Source of the DNA: Pseudooceanicola lipolyticus
Lineage (GTDB): Bacteria > Pseudomonadota > Alphaproteobacteria > Rhodobacterales > Rhodobacteraceae
Reading direction: 5' to 3'
Length of the DNA: 64,000 nucleotides
Assembly: GCF_002786325.1 (NCBI RefSeq)
Contig: NZ_PGTB01000001.1
Span: forward strand, 124,001-188,000
The notes beneath the pieces are model-generated. The model saw nothing but the letters and a program-made list of their open reading frames with translations, was not told where the DNA came from and searched no databases. The position numbers and the translations under genes are program-made. Of this stretch, positions 52,140-59,973 are shown in pieces (the stretch's first letter is position 1; every line of letters starts with the position of its first letter).

Positions 52140-52495
52140 GAGACGCTGTCGCAGTCTTGCTGCGCCTTGAACTGTGCGAAGGCTTCGAGCGCCTTGGCGC
52201 CGTAGGCGATAGAGGGCCCCCCGCCCATGTAGGCGGCCATCTCGACCACCTCGGTCACCTCTTCTTCGGTGGCCCGGAGCCGCGCGAGCGAGCGGGCATG
52301 GAAGCCGATGCAACTGTCACAACGCGTCGAGATGCCGATTCCGAGGGCGATGAATTCTTTCGTCTTCTCGCTCAGGGCGTCCTCGCGCTTGGCGGCGCGG
52401 GACATGGTCGAAAACCCCTTGAACAACTCCGGAGCGCGGCGGCCAAGACGAGCGATGCGATCCTCGGTTTCTGAAATGAATGCCAGCCAGTCCAT
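52136..52495 (-). CDS. Carboxymuconolactone decarboxylase (AhpD-like) family protein
   Basis: Small all-helical protein of 119 residues with the redox/catalytic motif C59-D-S-C62 and H66 (TRCDSCIGFH), as in AhpD-like disulfide reductases. It could be a peroxidase-type reductase or a ring-cleavage partner. It starts 4 nt after the stop of a second CMD-family gene and overlaps the M29/NicX-like gene. A longer N-terminus is possible but would overlap the previous gene. Confidence 0.85.
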   Translation of the reverse strand: MDWLAFISETEDRIARLGRRAPELFKGFSTMSRAAKREDALSEKTKEFIALGIGISTRCDSCIGFHARSLARLRATEEEVTEVVEMAAYMGGGPSIAYGAKALEAFAQFKAQQDCDSVS

Positions 52496-52499
52496 GGTT

Positions 52500-53078
52500 T
52501 CACGTCGCCTTGTAATAGCCGATAACATCGCCGTCAGTGGTCACGCCGAGGCCGTTGAGCAGGCGGTTCGCGTAGTTGAAATAGCCGACGATCTGGTTCA
52601 CTTCGAGGATCTCGCCATCGTCAAGCCCGGCGTCGCGCAGCGCGACGACATCCGCCTCGACCATGTTTCCGGGGTTCAGCGTGAGCTTTTCGGCATAGCG
52701 CAGGATCGCCAGTTCGCGACCTTCGAACACGGTTTCGGGTTGGCCCGCGTCCAGCGCGGCACGAATGGCGTCTGCCCGCTCTGCGTCACCGATCAAATGC
52801 GCGGCGTTCGCCCAGTGATTGGCGAAGGAATAGGGACAGGCGTTGAGCGTCGAGACCCAGGCACTGACGACTTCCTGCAACCAAGTCGGCAGGGCGTTGG
52901 AGTCGTCATGCAATGCGGCGCGGTAGAGGATGACATGGCCGCGCATCGTGCTGGGACGGAGCGAATGCACGCGCATCACATTGTCGACAGTTCCGTGGGG
53001 TGTGCGGGCTAGATCGAGCACCTCACGCAAGTCCGGCCCCGCCTCGTCGTCCGGAATCATTCTGATCCATGCGCCCAT
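52500..53078 (-). CDS. CMD/peroxidase-related family protein with altered active site
   Basis: Protein of 192 residues of the alkylhydroperoxidase-related group (MIRMIPDDEA-type N-terminus, internal CMD helix bundle). The active site is C81-P-Y-S84 with H88, whereas the group normally has CxxC-HH; the second cysteine is serine. Peroxidase cycling by a CxxC pair is therefore doubtful. Start ATG has GGGAG 7 nt upstream and is preferred to a GTG two codons earlier. It is divergent from a LysR gene with 154 bp between. Confidence 0.8.
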   Translation of the reverse strand: MGAWIRMIPDDEAGPDLREVLDLARTPHGTVDNVMRVHSLRPSTMRGHVILYRAALHDDSNALPTWLQEVVSAWVSTLNACPYSFANHWANAAHLIGDAERADAIRAALDAGQPETVFEGRELAILRYAEKLTLNPGNMVEADVVALRDAGLDDGEILEVNQIVGYFNYANRLLNGLGVTTDGDVIGYYKAT

Positions 53079-53210
53079 TCCCACGCTCCCGTTAGGCGGA
53101 TTCGCCTGTTAGTGTTGCATGTCCGGGCCGTTCGGGAGGGCGCCGGCCGATTTCTTGGTATCGGCAAGGATAATGCGGTTGACCCAAGCGGATCAGCAAA
53201 AAAGCATAAT

Positions 53211-53231
53211 CCTAAACATTAGGTGGCCTAA
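53211..53231. promoter_or_regulatory. triple alternating operator before the LysR start
   Basis: CCTAA-aca-TTAGG-tgg-CCTAA gives two overlapping inverted repeats sharing the middle unit, ending 1 nt before the LysR ATG. Its position suggests autoregulation and control of the divergent CMD genes. TTGACC at 53179 is a possible -35 but its spacing to CATAAT (20 nt) is poor. Confidence 0.45.
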
Positions 53232-53232
53232 T

Positions 53233-54177
53233 ATGATTCGAAATCTGCCCTTTACCACGCTTCGCAGTTTCGAATGCGTTGCGCGCCTCGGGAGCATCAG
53301 CCGCGCCGCCGAAGAGCTGAACGTGACGCAAAGCGCGGTCAGCCAGCAGATCAAGGCGCTGGAGGAATGGACCGGGTGCAGTCTTCTGGTGCGCAGCCGA
53401 TCGGGCAGCCGTCCGACCGACGATGGGGCCATGCTGGCCCGGACGATCGCCAGCGGTCTCGGTCAGATTTCCGATCTGTGTTCGCAAATCCAGAGCCGCA
53501 GGCAGAAGAACGCGACGATTGTGGTCGCTTCGCTGCCAGGGTTCGCGGTGAACTGGCTGTTCCCGCGGCTGATCCGCTTCGACGAGCAGAACCCGCAACT
53601 GTCGGTTTCGATCAATACCAACGTCTCGGGCGGCGACCTCGCCGCGGGGGACTGGGACCTATCAATTCGCTATGGTCTGGGCAGCTATCGCGGGATGCAC
53701 GTTGAGAAACTGTTGCCCGAGACATTGGTGCCGGTCTGCGCGCCGCGTTTGCTGACGGAAGGGCCGCCGCTGGAGACTCCGGGCGACCTTGCGCGGCATA
53801 CGCTTCTCATCGACGATGTGGCCGATTGCGGTGGCGAGCCGCCGACGTGGTCCTACTGGGCCGAGGCGGCCGGGATCAGCCTGCCGAAGCCGCAGAACAT
53901 GCGCCAGTTCGGGCAATCGAACATGGTGGTTCAGGCGGCGATCGAGGGCTACGGCGTGGCGCTGGGACGTTCGCCGCTTGTCGAGGCGGCGCTGGCGGAC
54001 GGTCGCCTGGTGGCGCCACTTCGGCACGAGGTGCCATCACAATACTCCTACTGGTTGGTCTGCAACCGGAATGCGCTCCGGTCGGCCCGTTTGCAGAGCT
54101 TCCGCGCGTGGCTGCTGGAGGAGTCGCGCAGTTCACGCAGCGAAGCAATGTTAAGCTCTGCTAATGCAACACATTAA
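53233..54177 (+). CDS. LysR-family regulator (GcvA-like)
   Basis: Regulator of 314 residues: N-terminal HTH with LRSFECVARLGSISRAAEELNVTQSAVSQQI and a C-terminal effector domain with the GcvA-type phrase SIRYGLGSYRGMHVEKLL. The ATG is chosen because the HTH begins at once and the palindromic operator abuts it. It lies between the divergent CMD/M29-like genes and the Rieske oxygenase operon and probably regulates both. Confidence 0.88.
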   Translation: MIRNLPFTTLRSFECVARLGSISRAAEELNVTQSAVSQQIKALEEWTGCSLLVRSRSGSRPTDDGAMLARTIASGLGQISDLCSQIQSRRQKNATIVVASLPGFAVNWLFPRLIRFDEQNPQLSVSINTNVSGGDLAAGDWDLSIRYGLGSYRGMHVEKLLPETLVPVCAPRLLTEGPPLETPGDLARHTLLIDDVADCGGEPPTWSYWAEAAGISLPKPQNMRQFGQSNMVVQAAIEGYGVALGRSPLVEAALADGRLVAPLRHEVPSQYSYWLVCNRNALRSARLQSFRAWLLEESRSSRSEAMLSSANATH

Positions 54178-54244
54178 GCATCGGCTATTTTAGTGAGCGT
54201 CTCGGACCCGGCACACTGATCCTGTCTCGCAGCGGGTAAGGTGC

Positions 54245-55300
54245 ATGTTTCTGAGAAATTGCTGGTATGTCGCCGGATGGGGCGCGGATTTCGGGCGTCA
54301 GCTGAGCGCCCGGACGATTCTTGGTGACGAGATTGTCATTTTCCGCAGGACCAACGGGAGCGCCGTGGCGCTCGAGAACGCCTGCCCGCACCGCAAGCTG
54401 CCACTGTCCGAGGGTGCGCTGCGTGGCGATACGGTGGAATGCGGCTATCACGGCCTGACGTTTGATTGTTCCGGGGCCTGCGTCGCCGCGCCGACGCAGC
54501 CCGACAACATCCCGCGTCGTGCGCGCGTGCGCAGTTATCCGGTTGTCGAACGCTACCGGCTTCTTTGGATCTGGATGGGCGATCCGGACCTGGCGGACCC
54601 GGAGAAAATTGTCGAAATCGAGGAGTTCGATAATCCCGAGTGGGGGCAGACCGACGGCGGGACAATTGACATCGATTGCAACTACCTGTGGGTCTGCGAC
54701 AACCTGTTGGATCCCAGCCACGTGGCCTGGGTGCACGTGTCTTCCTTTGCCGGGGCGGGCACGGATAGCGAACCCCTGACGGTGGCGCGGCGTGGAAACG
54801 GGGTGCTGGTCCATCGCTGGATCATGGGAACGAAACCCAGCCCGTACTATGCGCCGCTGCTCAAGTTCAAAGGCGCTTGCGACAGGCTGCAGCATTACGA
54901 GATGATCTACCCGGGCATCGGTATCAACAAGTCCGTCTACACGCCGGCCGGGACCGGAGGAGATGGCTCCAAGGCGGTTGCGCTCACCTACATCAACATC
55001 TCGTATAACTTCATGACGCCGATAGACGCGGACAGGACACGTTACTTTTGGTTCCAGCACCGCAATACGGATGCAACGGACAAGGCTATTTCCGAGAAGA
55101 TGAATGCCGGCGCCCGGATCGCATTCGAGGAAGACCGTGCAGTCCTTGAGAAGGTGCATTGGGGCATGAAGCACAAGGCCAGCCCGTCGCTGGACCTCGG
55201 CCTCGATGCCGGGGCGAAACTTTTCCGGCTCGGCATGGAGAAATTGATCGCGGGGGAAAGTGCGCAGATGACAGAGGTGCAGGACGGGGCGCTGCCTTGA
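54245..55300 (+). CDS. Rieske non-heme iron oxygenase, VanA type
   Basis: Oxygenase subunit of 351 residues. The Rieske [2Fe-2S] ligands are C47-P-H49 and C66-x-x-H69 (CPHR ... CGYHG). The mononuclear iron ligands fit D156-x-x-H159-x4-H164 in the LLDPSHVAWVH segment. VanA-type enzymes O- or N-demethylate methoxy- or methylamino-substituted substrates. No reductase partner is encoded in the window, so electrons must come from elsewhere. It is followed by a polar amino-acid importer and RidA, which hints at a nitrogen-containing substrate. Start has AAGG upstream. Confidence 0.88.
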   Translation: MFLRNCWYVAGWGADFGRQLSARTILGDEIVIFRRTNGSAVALENACPHRKLPLSEGALRGDTVECGYHGLTFDCSGACVAAPTQPDNIPRRARVRSYPVVERYRLLWIWMGDPDLADPEKIVEIEEFDNPEWGQTDGGTIDIDCNYLWVCDNLLDPSHVAWVHVSSFAGAGTDSEPLTVARRGNGVLVHRWIMGTKPSPYYAPLLKFKGACDRLQHYEMIYPGIGINKSVYTPAGTGGDGSKAVALTYINISYNFMTPIDADRTRYFWFQHRNTDATDKAISEKMNAGARIAFEEDRAVLEKVHWGMKHKASPSLDLGLDAGAKLFRLGMEKLIAGESAQMTEVQDGALP

Positions 55301-55389
55301 TCCGCTGACGCCAAGACCCAAACGACCATTTCAATCAATCCGGCCCGTAAAGTAGAAACCAATGGCCGGCTCGCCAACAAGGAGACGAC

Positions 55390-56217
55390 ATGATGACATT
55401 CCCCAGACGGACTCTGCTGTTCGGTGCGCTTGCCGGCGCACTTTGCCTTGGCCTGACCATTCCGGGCGGCGAGGCCCGCGCCCAGGCGACGGAACAGACC
55501 TCGCTGCTCGACAAAATCCAGTCGCAAGGTGTGTTGCGGGTGGGAACCACCGGGGACTATTACCCGATGACCTTCCGCGAGGTCGGTGAAGACGAGTTCA
55601 TCGGCCATCAGATCGACGCGGCGCGAGAGCTTGCCAAGGACCTTGGCGTGGAAGTCGAATTCGTCACCACGGATTGGAAGACAATGATCACCGGCATACA
55701 GGCAGGGCGCTACGATATCGCGATGAGCGGTACCTCGATGAGCCTGTCTCGAGCCAAGGTCGTGGGTATGAGCACCCCATGGGGCATCAACGGCTTCGTG
55801 CCGATCATCCTCAAGCAGAACGCGGACAAGTTCAGCTCTTGGGACGATCTCAACAGCCCGGACGTGACCGCGGGTGTCACGCTCGGCACCACGATGGAAG
55901 ACTATATCCGCGCCGAGTTGCCCAATGCGAATGTTCGCAGCGTCGAAAGCCCGGGCAATGGCTGGCAGGAGGTTCTCGCCGGGCGGTCGGATTACACCGT
56001 GACCACACTGGTCGAGGCATCGGGCCTGCAGGAGCGTTACGAACAGATCCAAATGATCTTTCCAGATCAGGCCCGCAGCGCGCTGCCGATGGCCTTTCTC
56101 ACGCCGATCGACGATCAGATCTGGCTTAACTATGTAAACAACTGGGTGTTCCTCAAACAGACCGCGGGATATTTCGACGAACTCAACGAGAAATGGGGCG
56201 TCGTGCTAAAGCAGTAA
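55390..56217 (+). CDS. Polar amino-acid-type ABC transporter substrate-binding protein
   Basis: Periplasmic receptor (SBP_bac_3 family) of 275 residues with a signal peptide ending near GEARAQ (residue 31). The mature domain includes LRVGTTGDYYPMTFRE and RYDIAMSGTSMSLSRAKVVG. GGAG lies 6 nt before the ATG. It is separated from the Rieske gene by 89 nt. The ligand pocket sequence differs from the hydantoin-operon receptor, so the ligand is probably different. The ATPase and single permease follow. Confidence 0.9.
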   Translation: MMTFPRRTLLFGALAGALCLGLTIPGGEARAQATEQTSLLDKIQSQGVLRVGTTGDYYPMTFREVGEDEFIGHQIDAARELAKDLGVEVEFVTTDWKTMITGIQAGRYDIAMSGTSMSLSRAKVVGMSTPWGINGFVPIILKQNADKFSSWDDLNSPDVTAGVTLGTTMEDYIRAELPNANVRSVESPGNGWQEVLAGRSDYTVTTLVEASGLQERYEQIQMIFPDQARSALPMAFLTPIDDQIWLNYVNNWVFLKQTAGYFDELNEKWGVVLKQ

Positions 56218-56247
56218 GCCCCTCCGCGGCTTGAAGTGACCAAGACC

Positions 56248-56640
56248 ATGAACCCGAAAATCGAAACCTATTCGTCGAACCGCCCTTGGGAAGTGACGCA
56301 TCGTCACTCCCGAGGGGTCAGCTATGGCGGCATTTTCGAGACCTGCCTCACGTCGCCCTCCAACCCGGACGGCACCATCATCGGCAAGGGTGATCTCTAC
56401 GCTCAGACCGTCCGGTGTTATGAAATCATCCTCGAAACCATGAAGACCGCCGGATACACGCCCGAGGATCTGGTGCGCTGCGATGTGTGGCTTCTGGACA
56501 CGGCGCAATACGAAATTGCCGCGAGGGCGCATCGCGACATGGTGCCGGAGACCATTCGCCCGGTGCTGTCGTTCATCGGCTGCGCGAACTTCTGGCACCC
56601 CGACATCCTGGTCGAGGTCTCGGTGAGGGCATTCCGGTGA
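56248..56640 (+). CDS. RidA/YjgF-family protein
   Basis: Small trimeric-type protein of about 130 residues. RidA proteins hydrolyse reactive enamines and imines to keto acids. The substrate-binding arginine is present in TIRPVLSFIGC and the acidic residue in ILVEVSV. The start is uncertain: ATG before NPKIETYSSNRPWE matches the family's usual N-terminus and an upstream GTG has no ribosome site. It overlaps the ATPase gene by GTGA, so it is embedded in the transporter operon, where it suggests imine-forming metabolism of the imported compound. Confidence 0.82.
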   Translation: MNPKIETYSSNRPWEVTHRHSRGVSYGGIFETCLTSPSNPDGTIIGKGDLYAQTVRCYEIILETMKTAGYTPEDLVRCDVWLLDTAQYEIAARAHRDMVPETIRPVLSFIGCANFWHPDILVEVSVRAFR

Positions 56641-57386
56641 CTTCGGACACGAACATCGCCGTCCGGCTGACCTCGGTGCACAAGTCCTATGGCGATTACG
56701 AGGCGCTAAAAGACATAGATCTCGAAGTGCAGTCCGGTGAAAAAGTCATCATCTGCGGGCCGTCGGGCTCGGGCAAGTCGACGCTGATCCGTTGTATCAA
56801 CCGGCTGGAGGCTCACAGCAGCGGGCAAATCGTCGTGGACGGGATCGAACTTGATGGCGATACCAAGCACCTTGCTGCGATCCGCAAGGACGTCGGCATG
56901 GTCTTCCAGCAGTTCAACCTGTTTCCGCATATGACCGTGCTTGAAAACCTCGTACTCGCTCCGATGCGGGTACGCGGTACAAGCCGGGCGGCGGCCGAAG
57001 CTATGGCGCTGGCTCTGTTGGAGCGGGTGCGAATTCCAGAGCAGGCGCACAAGTATCCGGCGCAGCTTTCGGGCGGACAGCAGCAGCGGGTGGCGATTGC
57101 GCGGGCCCTTTGCATGAAGCCGCGCATCCTGCTCTTTGACGAGCCGACATCGGCGCTGGACCCGGAAATGATCAGCGAAGTTCTGGATGTGATGGTGGAA
57201 CTCGCGCGTGAAGGCATGACAATGATTTGCGTCACCCACGAGATGGGGTTCGCGCGCAAGGTGGCCGACACGATGGTTTTCATGGACCAGGGTCGGATCG
57301 TGGAAAAGGCACCGGCGTTGCAGTTCTTCGACGCGCCGGAAAACCCGCGGACGCGGCTGTTCCTCGACCAGATACTTTCACACTGA
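56637..57386 (+). CDS. Polar amino-acid-type ABC transporter ATP-binding protein
   Basis: ATPase of 249 residues with Walker A GPSGSGKST, Q-loop VFQQFNLFPHMTV, signature LSGGQQQRV and Walker B LFDEPTSALDPE. The GTG start lies in a GTGA overlap with the ridA stop and is fixed by the conserved first strand. It pairs with the permease 12 nt downstream. Confidence 0.92.
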   Translation: MTSDTNIAVRLTSVHKSYGDYEALKDIDLEVQSGEKVIICGPSGSGKSTLIRCINRLEAHSSGQIVVDGIELDGDTKHLAAIRKDVGMVFQQFNLFPHMTVLENLVLAPMRVRGTSRAAAEAMALALLERVRIPEQAHKYPAQLSGGQQQRVAIARALCMKPRILLFDEPTSALDPEMISEVLDVMVELAREGMTMICVTHEMGFARKVADTMVFMDQGRIVEKAPALQFFDAPENPRTRLFLDQILSH

Positions 57387-57398
57387 AGGATGTGACGT

Positions 57399-58169
57399 TT
57401 GCAAAACCCCGTTCGGCTTGCCGTCATCGGTGCCGCCCTGCTGTTACTGGGCGGGTGCGCGCAAAGCAATTACACTTGGGGCTGGCACGTGGTGTCGCCG
57501 TTTGATGCACGCGGCCTGACGAACGTGCAGTTCCTGCTCAACGGCGTCTTCTCGACCATCTCCGTGGCGCTGGTATCAATCACGCTTTCGGTGCTTCTCG
57601 GCTTGATCTTCGCTTTGCCGGCACTGTCTTCGAACCGCTACCTGCTGTTTCTCAACCGTGCCTATGTCGAGCTGTTTCGCGCCGTGCCGATGCTGGTGCT
57701 GATCCTGTGGGTGTACTACGGCGTGCCTGTCTTGACCGGATTGCAGCTGAGCGTGTTCGTCGCGGGGGTGATCGCACTGGCGCTCTGCGACAGCGCCTTC
57801 GAGGCCGAAATCTTCCGCGCCGGGCTGCAATCGGTCGAGGAAGGCCAGCGCGAGGCGGCCGACGCGCTGGGGCTGAGCTATGCCGACAAGCTGCGCTTTG
57901 TCGTCCTTCCCCAGGCCGTGAGGCGTGTTCTGCCGCCGCTGGGGAACCAGTTCGTCTACATGCTGAAGGCATCCTCGCTGCTCTCGGTTATCGGCTACAG
58001 CGAATTGACGCGCAGAGCCAACGAGCTTGTGGTGGTCGAATACCGGCCGCTGGAGATCTACAGCCTGCTTGTGTTGGAATATCTCGTGCTCATTCTTCTG
58101 GCCTCTTTTGGCGTGCGCAGGCTGGAACGCCACCTGGCGCGCAGCGACCGAAGCGCAGGAAGATCCTGA
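57399..58169 (+). CDS. Polar amino-acid-type ABC transporter permease with lipobox-like N-terminus
   Basis: Membrane permease of 256 residues with the coupling region EEGQREAADALGLSYADKLRFVVLPQAVRRVLPP. The start is a TTG with AAGGA 7 nt upstream. The first 20 residues end in LLLLGGCAQ, which fits a lipoprotein signal peptide (L-G-G-C lipobox), unusual for a permease. A WGWHVVSPFD stretch follows before the first transport helix. Only one permease is encoded, so a homodimer is expected. Last gene of the operon; 124 nt then separate it from a convergent regulator. Confidence 0.87.
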   Translation: MQNPVRLAVIGAALLLLGGCAQSNYTWGWHVVSPFDARGLTNVQFLLNGVFSTISVALVSITLSVLLGLIFALPALSSNRYLLFLNRAYVELFRAVPMLVLILWVYYGVPVLTGLQLSVFVAGVIALALCDSAFEAEIFRAGLQSVEEGQREAADALGLSYADKLRFVVLPQAVRRVLPPLGNQFVYMLKASSLLSVIGYSELTRRANELVVVEYRPLEIYSLLVLEYLVLILLASFGVRRLERHLARSDRSAGRS

Positions 58170-58293
58170 ACGGCTCTGCCCTGAACGCGAGGGGGAGGGC
58201 GCCATGGCGATCAGCTCAGTCTACCCGAGGTATGGGAGTCGACTTACTCCAACTGCTCCAGCCTTTTGGCATCTGCGGCTCAGGCGGACAGCG

Positions 58294-59973
58294 TCACACC
58301 TCCAAGCGATATTTGTTGATTTTGTTGTAAAGCGTTCGAGTGCTCATTCCGAGTTCTTGTGCCGTCTTTCCCCGGTGGAACCCATTGCGCAACAAGGCGT
58401 CGGCAATCCAGTCCCGTTCGGTTCTGGGACGCTCGGCCCCTGCCTGTGGCAAGCCGGTGTTCACATCGGAAAGGATGTTCTGATCAAGGGGGCCGAGGTG
58501 GCGCTGGCCGACGATGCCATCGGCGCTGTTGATGGCGCGACGAACGATGTGGCGCAGCTCTCTGACGTTGCCCGGCCAGTCATATTCGAGCAACCGGCGC
58601 AGGGCGGCATTGGTAAAGCGTGGCGTGTCGCCCAGAGCCTCGCGGCCGAAATGCAGCGCCAGTTCCGGGATGTCGTCAGGGCGCTCACGCAGCGGCGGCA
58701 GGGCCAGCTCTTCGGCGGCGAGCCGGAAGTAGAGATCGCGGCGGAAGTGATCGCTGCTGCGGGGGTCAATTGAGCTGGTGGCGATGATCCTGGCGCGCAC
58801 CTGCCGCGCAGAGGTCTCGCCGATGCGCTGTATCAGGCCCTCGTCAGCGAAGCGTAGCAGCTGGCCCTGATGTCCAGGGGAGAGGGCGACGACCTCTTCG
58901 AGGATGGCTGTTCCGCCAGAGGCCAGCTCCAGCGCACCTCGCGAAGTGGCCGTGCCGAGCAGCAGGGCGCTGCCGTCCTGCTCCGTCAGGCTGGGGCAGT
59001 CGATCACCACCGGCGCACGGCGGGTGCGGCGCCCGGAACCGTGCAGCACCCGTGCCGCCAGCGTCTTGCCGGTGCCGGTTTCGCCGCGGATCAGCACCGG
59101 GTCGTCGCGGTGCGCAAGATCGCGCAGCCTGCGCCGCGCCTCCTGCATCGAATGCGACGATCCGACCAGCGCGGCGTCTGCCGTGGTTTCGGCCGCCTCG
59201 ACTGCGGCAAGCCGTGGGATCGCCTTGAAGCTTTCGGCCACGTCCCGCAGCGTCTGTTCCAGCGGGATGCGGTCCAGCGTCGAGCCGGCGATATAGCCCT
59301 GGGCGCGGCTGATCCGGGTCACCGCCAATGCCTTTTCCGGCGAGGTAATGGGGCCGCCGATGCAGAGCTTTTCGATCGGGGCCGGGATACCAGCGAGGAT
59401 GCGGTTGATCTGGGCCGCCGCGCTTTCCACGCTCCAGCGCGTGGAAACGCCGGTGCTGCCGCCGGTAAAGCCGATATTGACGCAAATGGTGCCGGCACCT
59501 GCCTGCACCATCGCATGTGCCTGCGCGTTCGACACCACGTGCGCCAGCGCCTGCAGCCCGCGGGCAGAGGCCTGGCGCACCAGTTCGAGCTCGCGGTCAA
59601 AGCCCAGTCCCTCCCGGTCGAGCACGGTGGCAATGCGGCCGTCGAGCAGCGAGGTCGGAGGGAAGTTGCAGACGCCGGAAAATCCCAGCTCGCGGGTCCT
59701 GTCGACCAGCGCCGCGATGTCGAGCCCGGGGTCCGATACGCTGAGCCCGGCAAAGACCGGCGCCTTGCATCGCCCGAGGATCTCGCGTTCGGCAAATTCG
59801 AAGACCCAGTCATTTGCCGAGCGCACCGGGAGGTAGGATGTGAGCGAGGAGGCGCCCTGTACCCGGAACCGCCCGGCATTGAGCGCCAGCAGGTAATCGG
59901 CCCCGGCGCTGTCGGCGGCCTGTGCCGTCATGCCCGAGCCGACCACGGCACCGAAACGAAAATCGCGGCTCAT
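58294..59973 (-). CDS. PEP-hydrolase-like TIM barrel fused to GAFTGA-less AAA+ domain and Fis HTH
   Basis: Predicted transcriptional regulator of 559 residues in three parts. Residues 1-250 match the PEP-hydrolase/COG5564 TIM barrel (ALNAGRFRVQG, GVCNFPPTSLLDG, GFTGGSTG). Residues about 270-495 form an NtrC-type AAA+ domain with Walker A GETGTGKT (297-304), a changed Walker B AILEE (356-360) and DLYFRLAAEELALPPLRERPDD. The GAFTGA loop is absent: between 338 and 346 the chain reads LLGTATSRG. Residues about 515-559 are a Fis-type HTH. Without GAFTGA it should not remodel sigma-54 holoenzyme and may act on sigma-70 promoters. It overlaps its paralogous partner gene by ATGA. Confidence 0.85.
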   Translation of the reverse strand: MSRDFRFGAVVGSGMTAQAADSAGADYLLALNAGRFRVQGASSLTSYLPVRSANDWVFEFAEREILGRCKAPVFAGLSVSDPGLDIAALVDRTRELGFSGVCNFPPTSLLDGRIATVLDREGLGFDRELELVRQASARGLQALAHVVSNAQAHAMVQAGAGTICVNIGFTGGSTGVSTRWSVESAAAQINRILAGIPAPIEKLCIGGPITSPEKALAVTRISRAQGYIAGSTLDRIPLEQTLRDVAESFKAIPRLAAVEAAETTADAALVGSSHSMQEARRRLRDLAHRDDPVLIRGETGTGKTLAARVLHGSGRRTRRAPVVIDCPSLTEQDGSALLLGTATSRGALELASGGTAILEEVVALSPGHQGQLLRFADEGLIQRIGETSARQVRARIIATSSIDPRSSDHFRRDLYFRLAAEELALPPLRERPDDIPELALHFGREALGDTPRFTNAALRRLLEYDWPGNVRELRHIVRRAINSADGIVGQRHLGPLDQNILSDVNTGLPQAGAERPRTERDWIADALLRNGFHRGKTAQELGMSTRTLYNKINKYRLEV

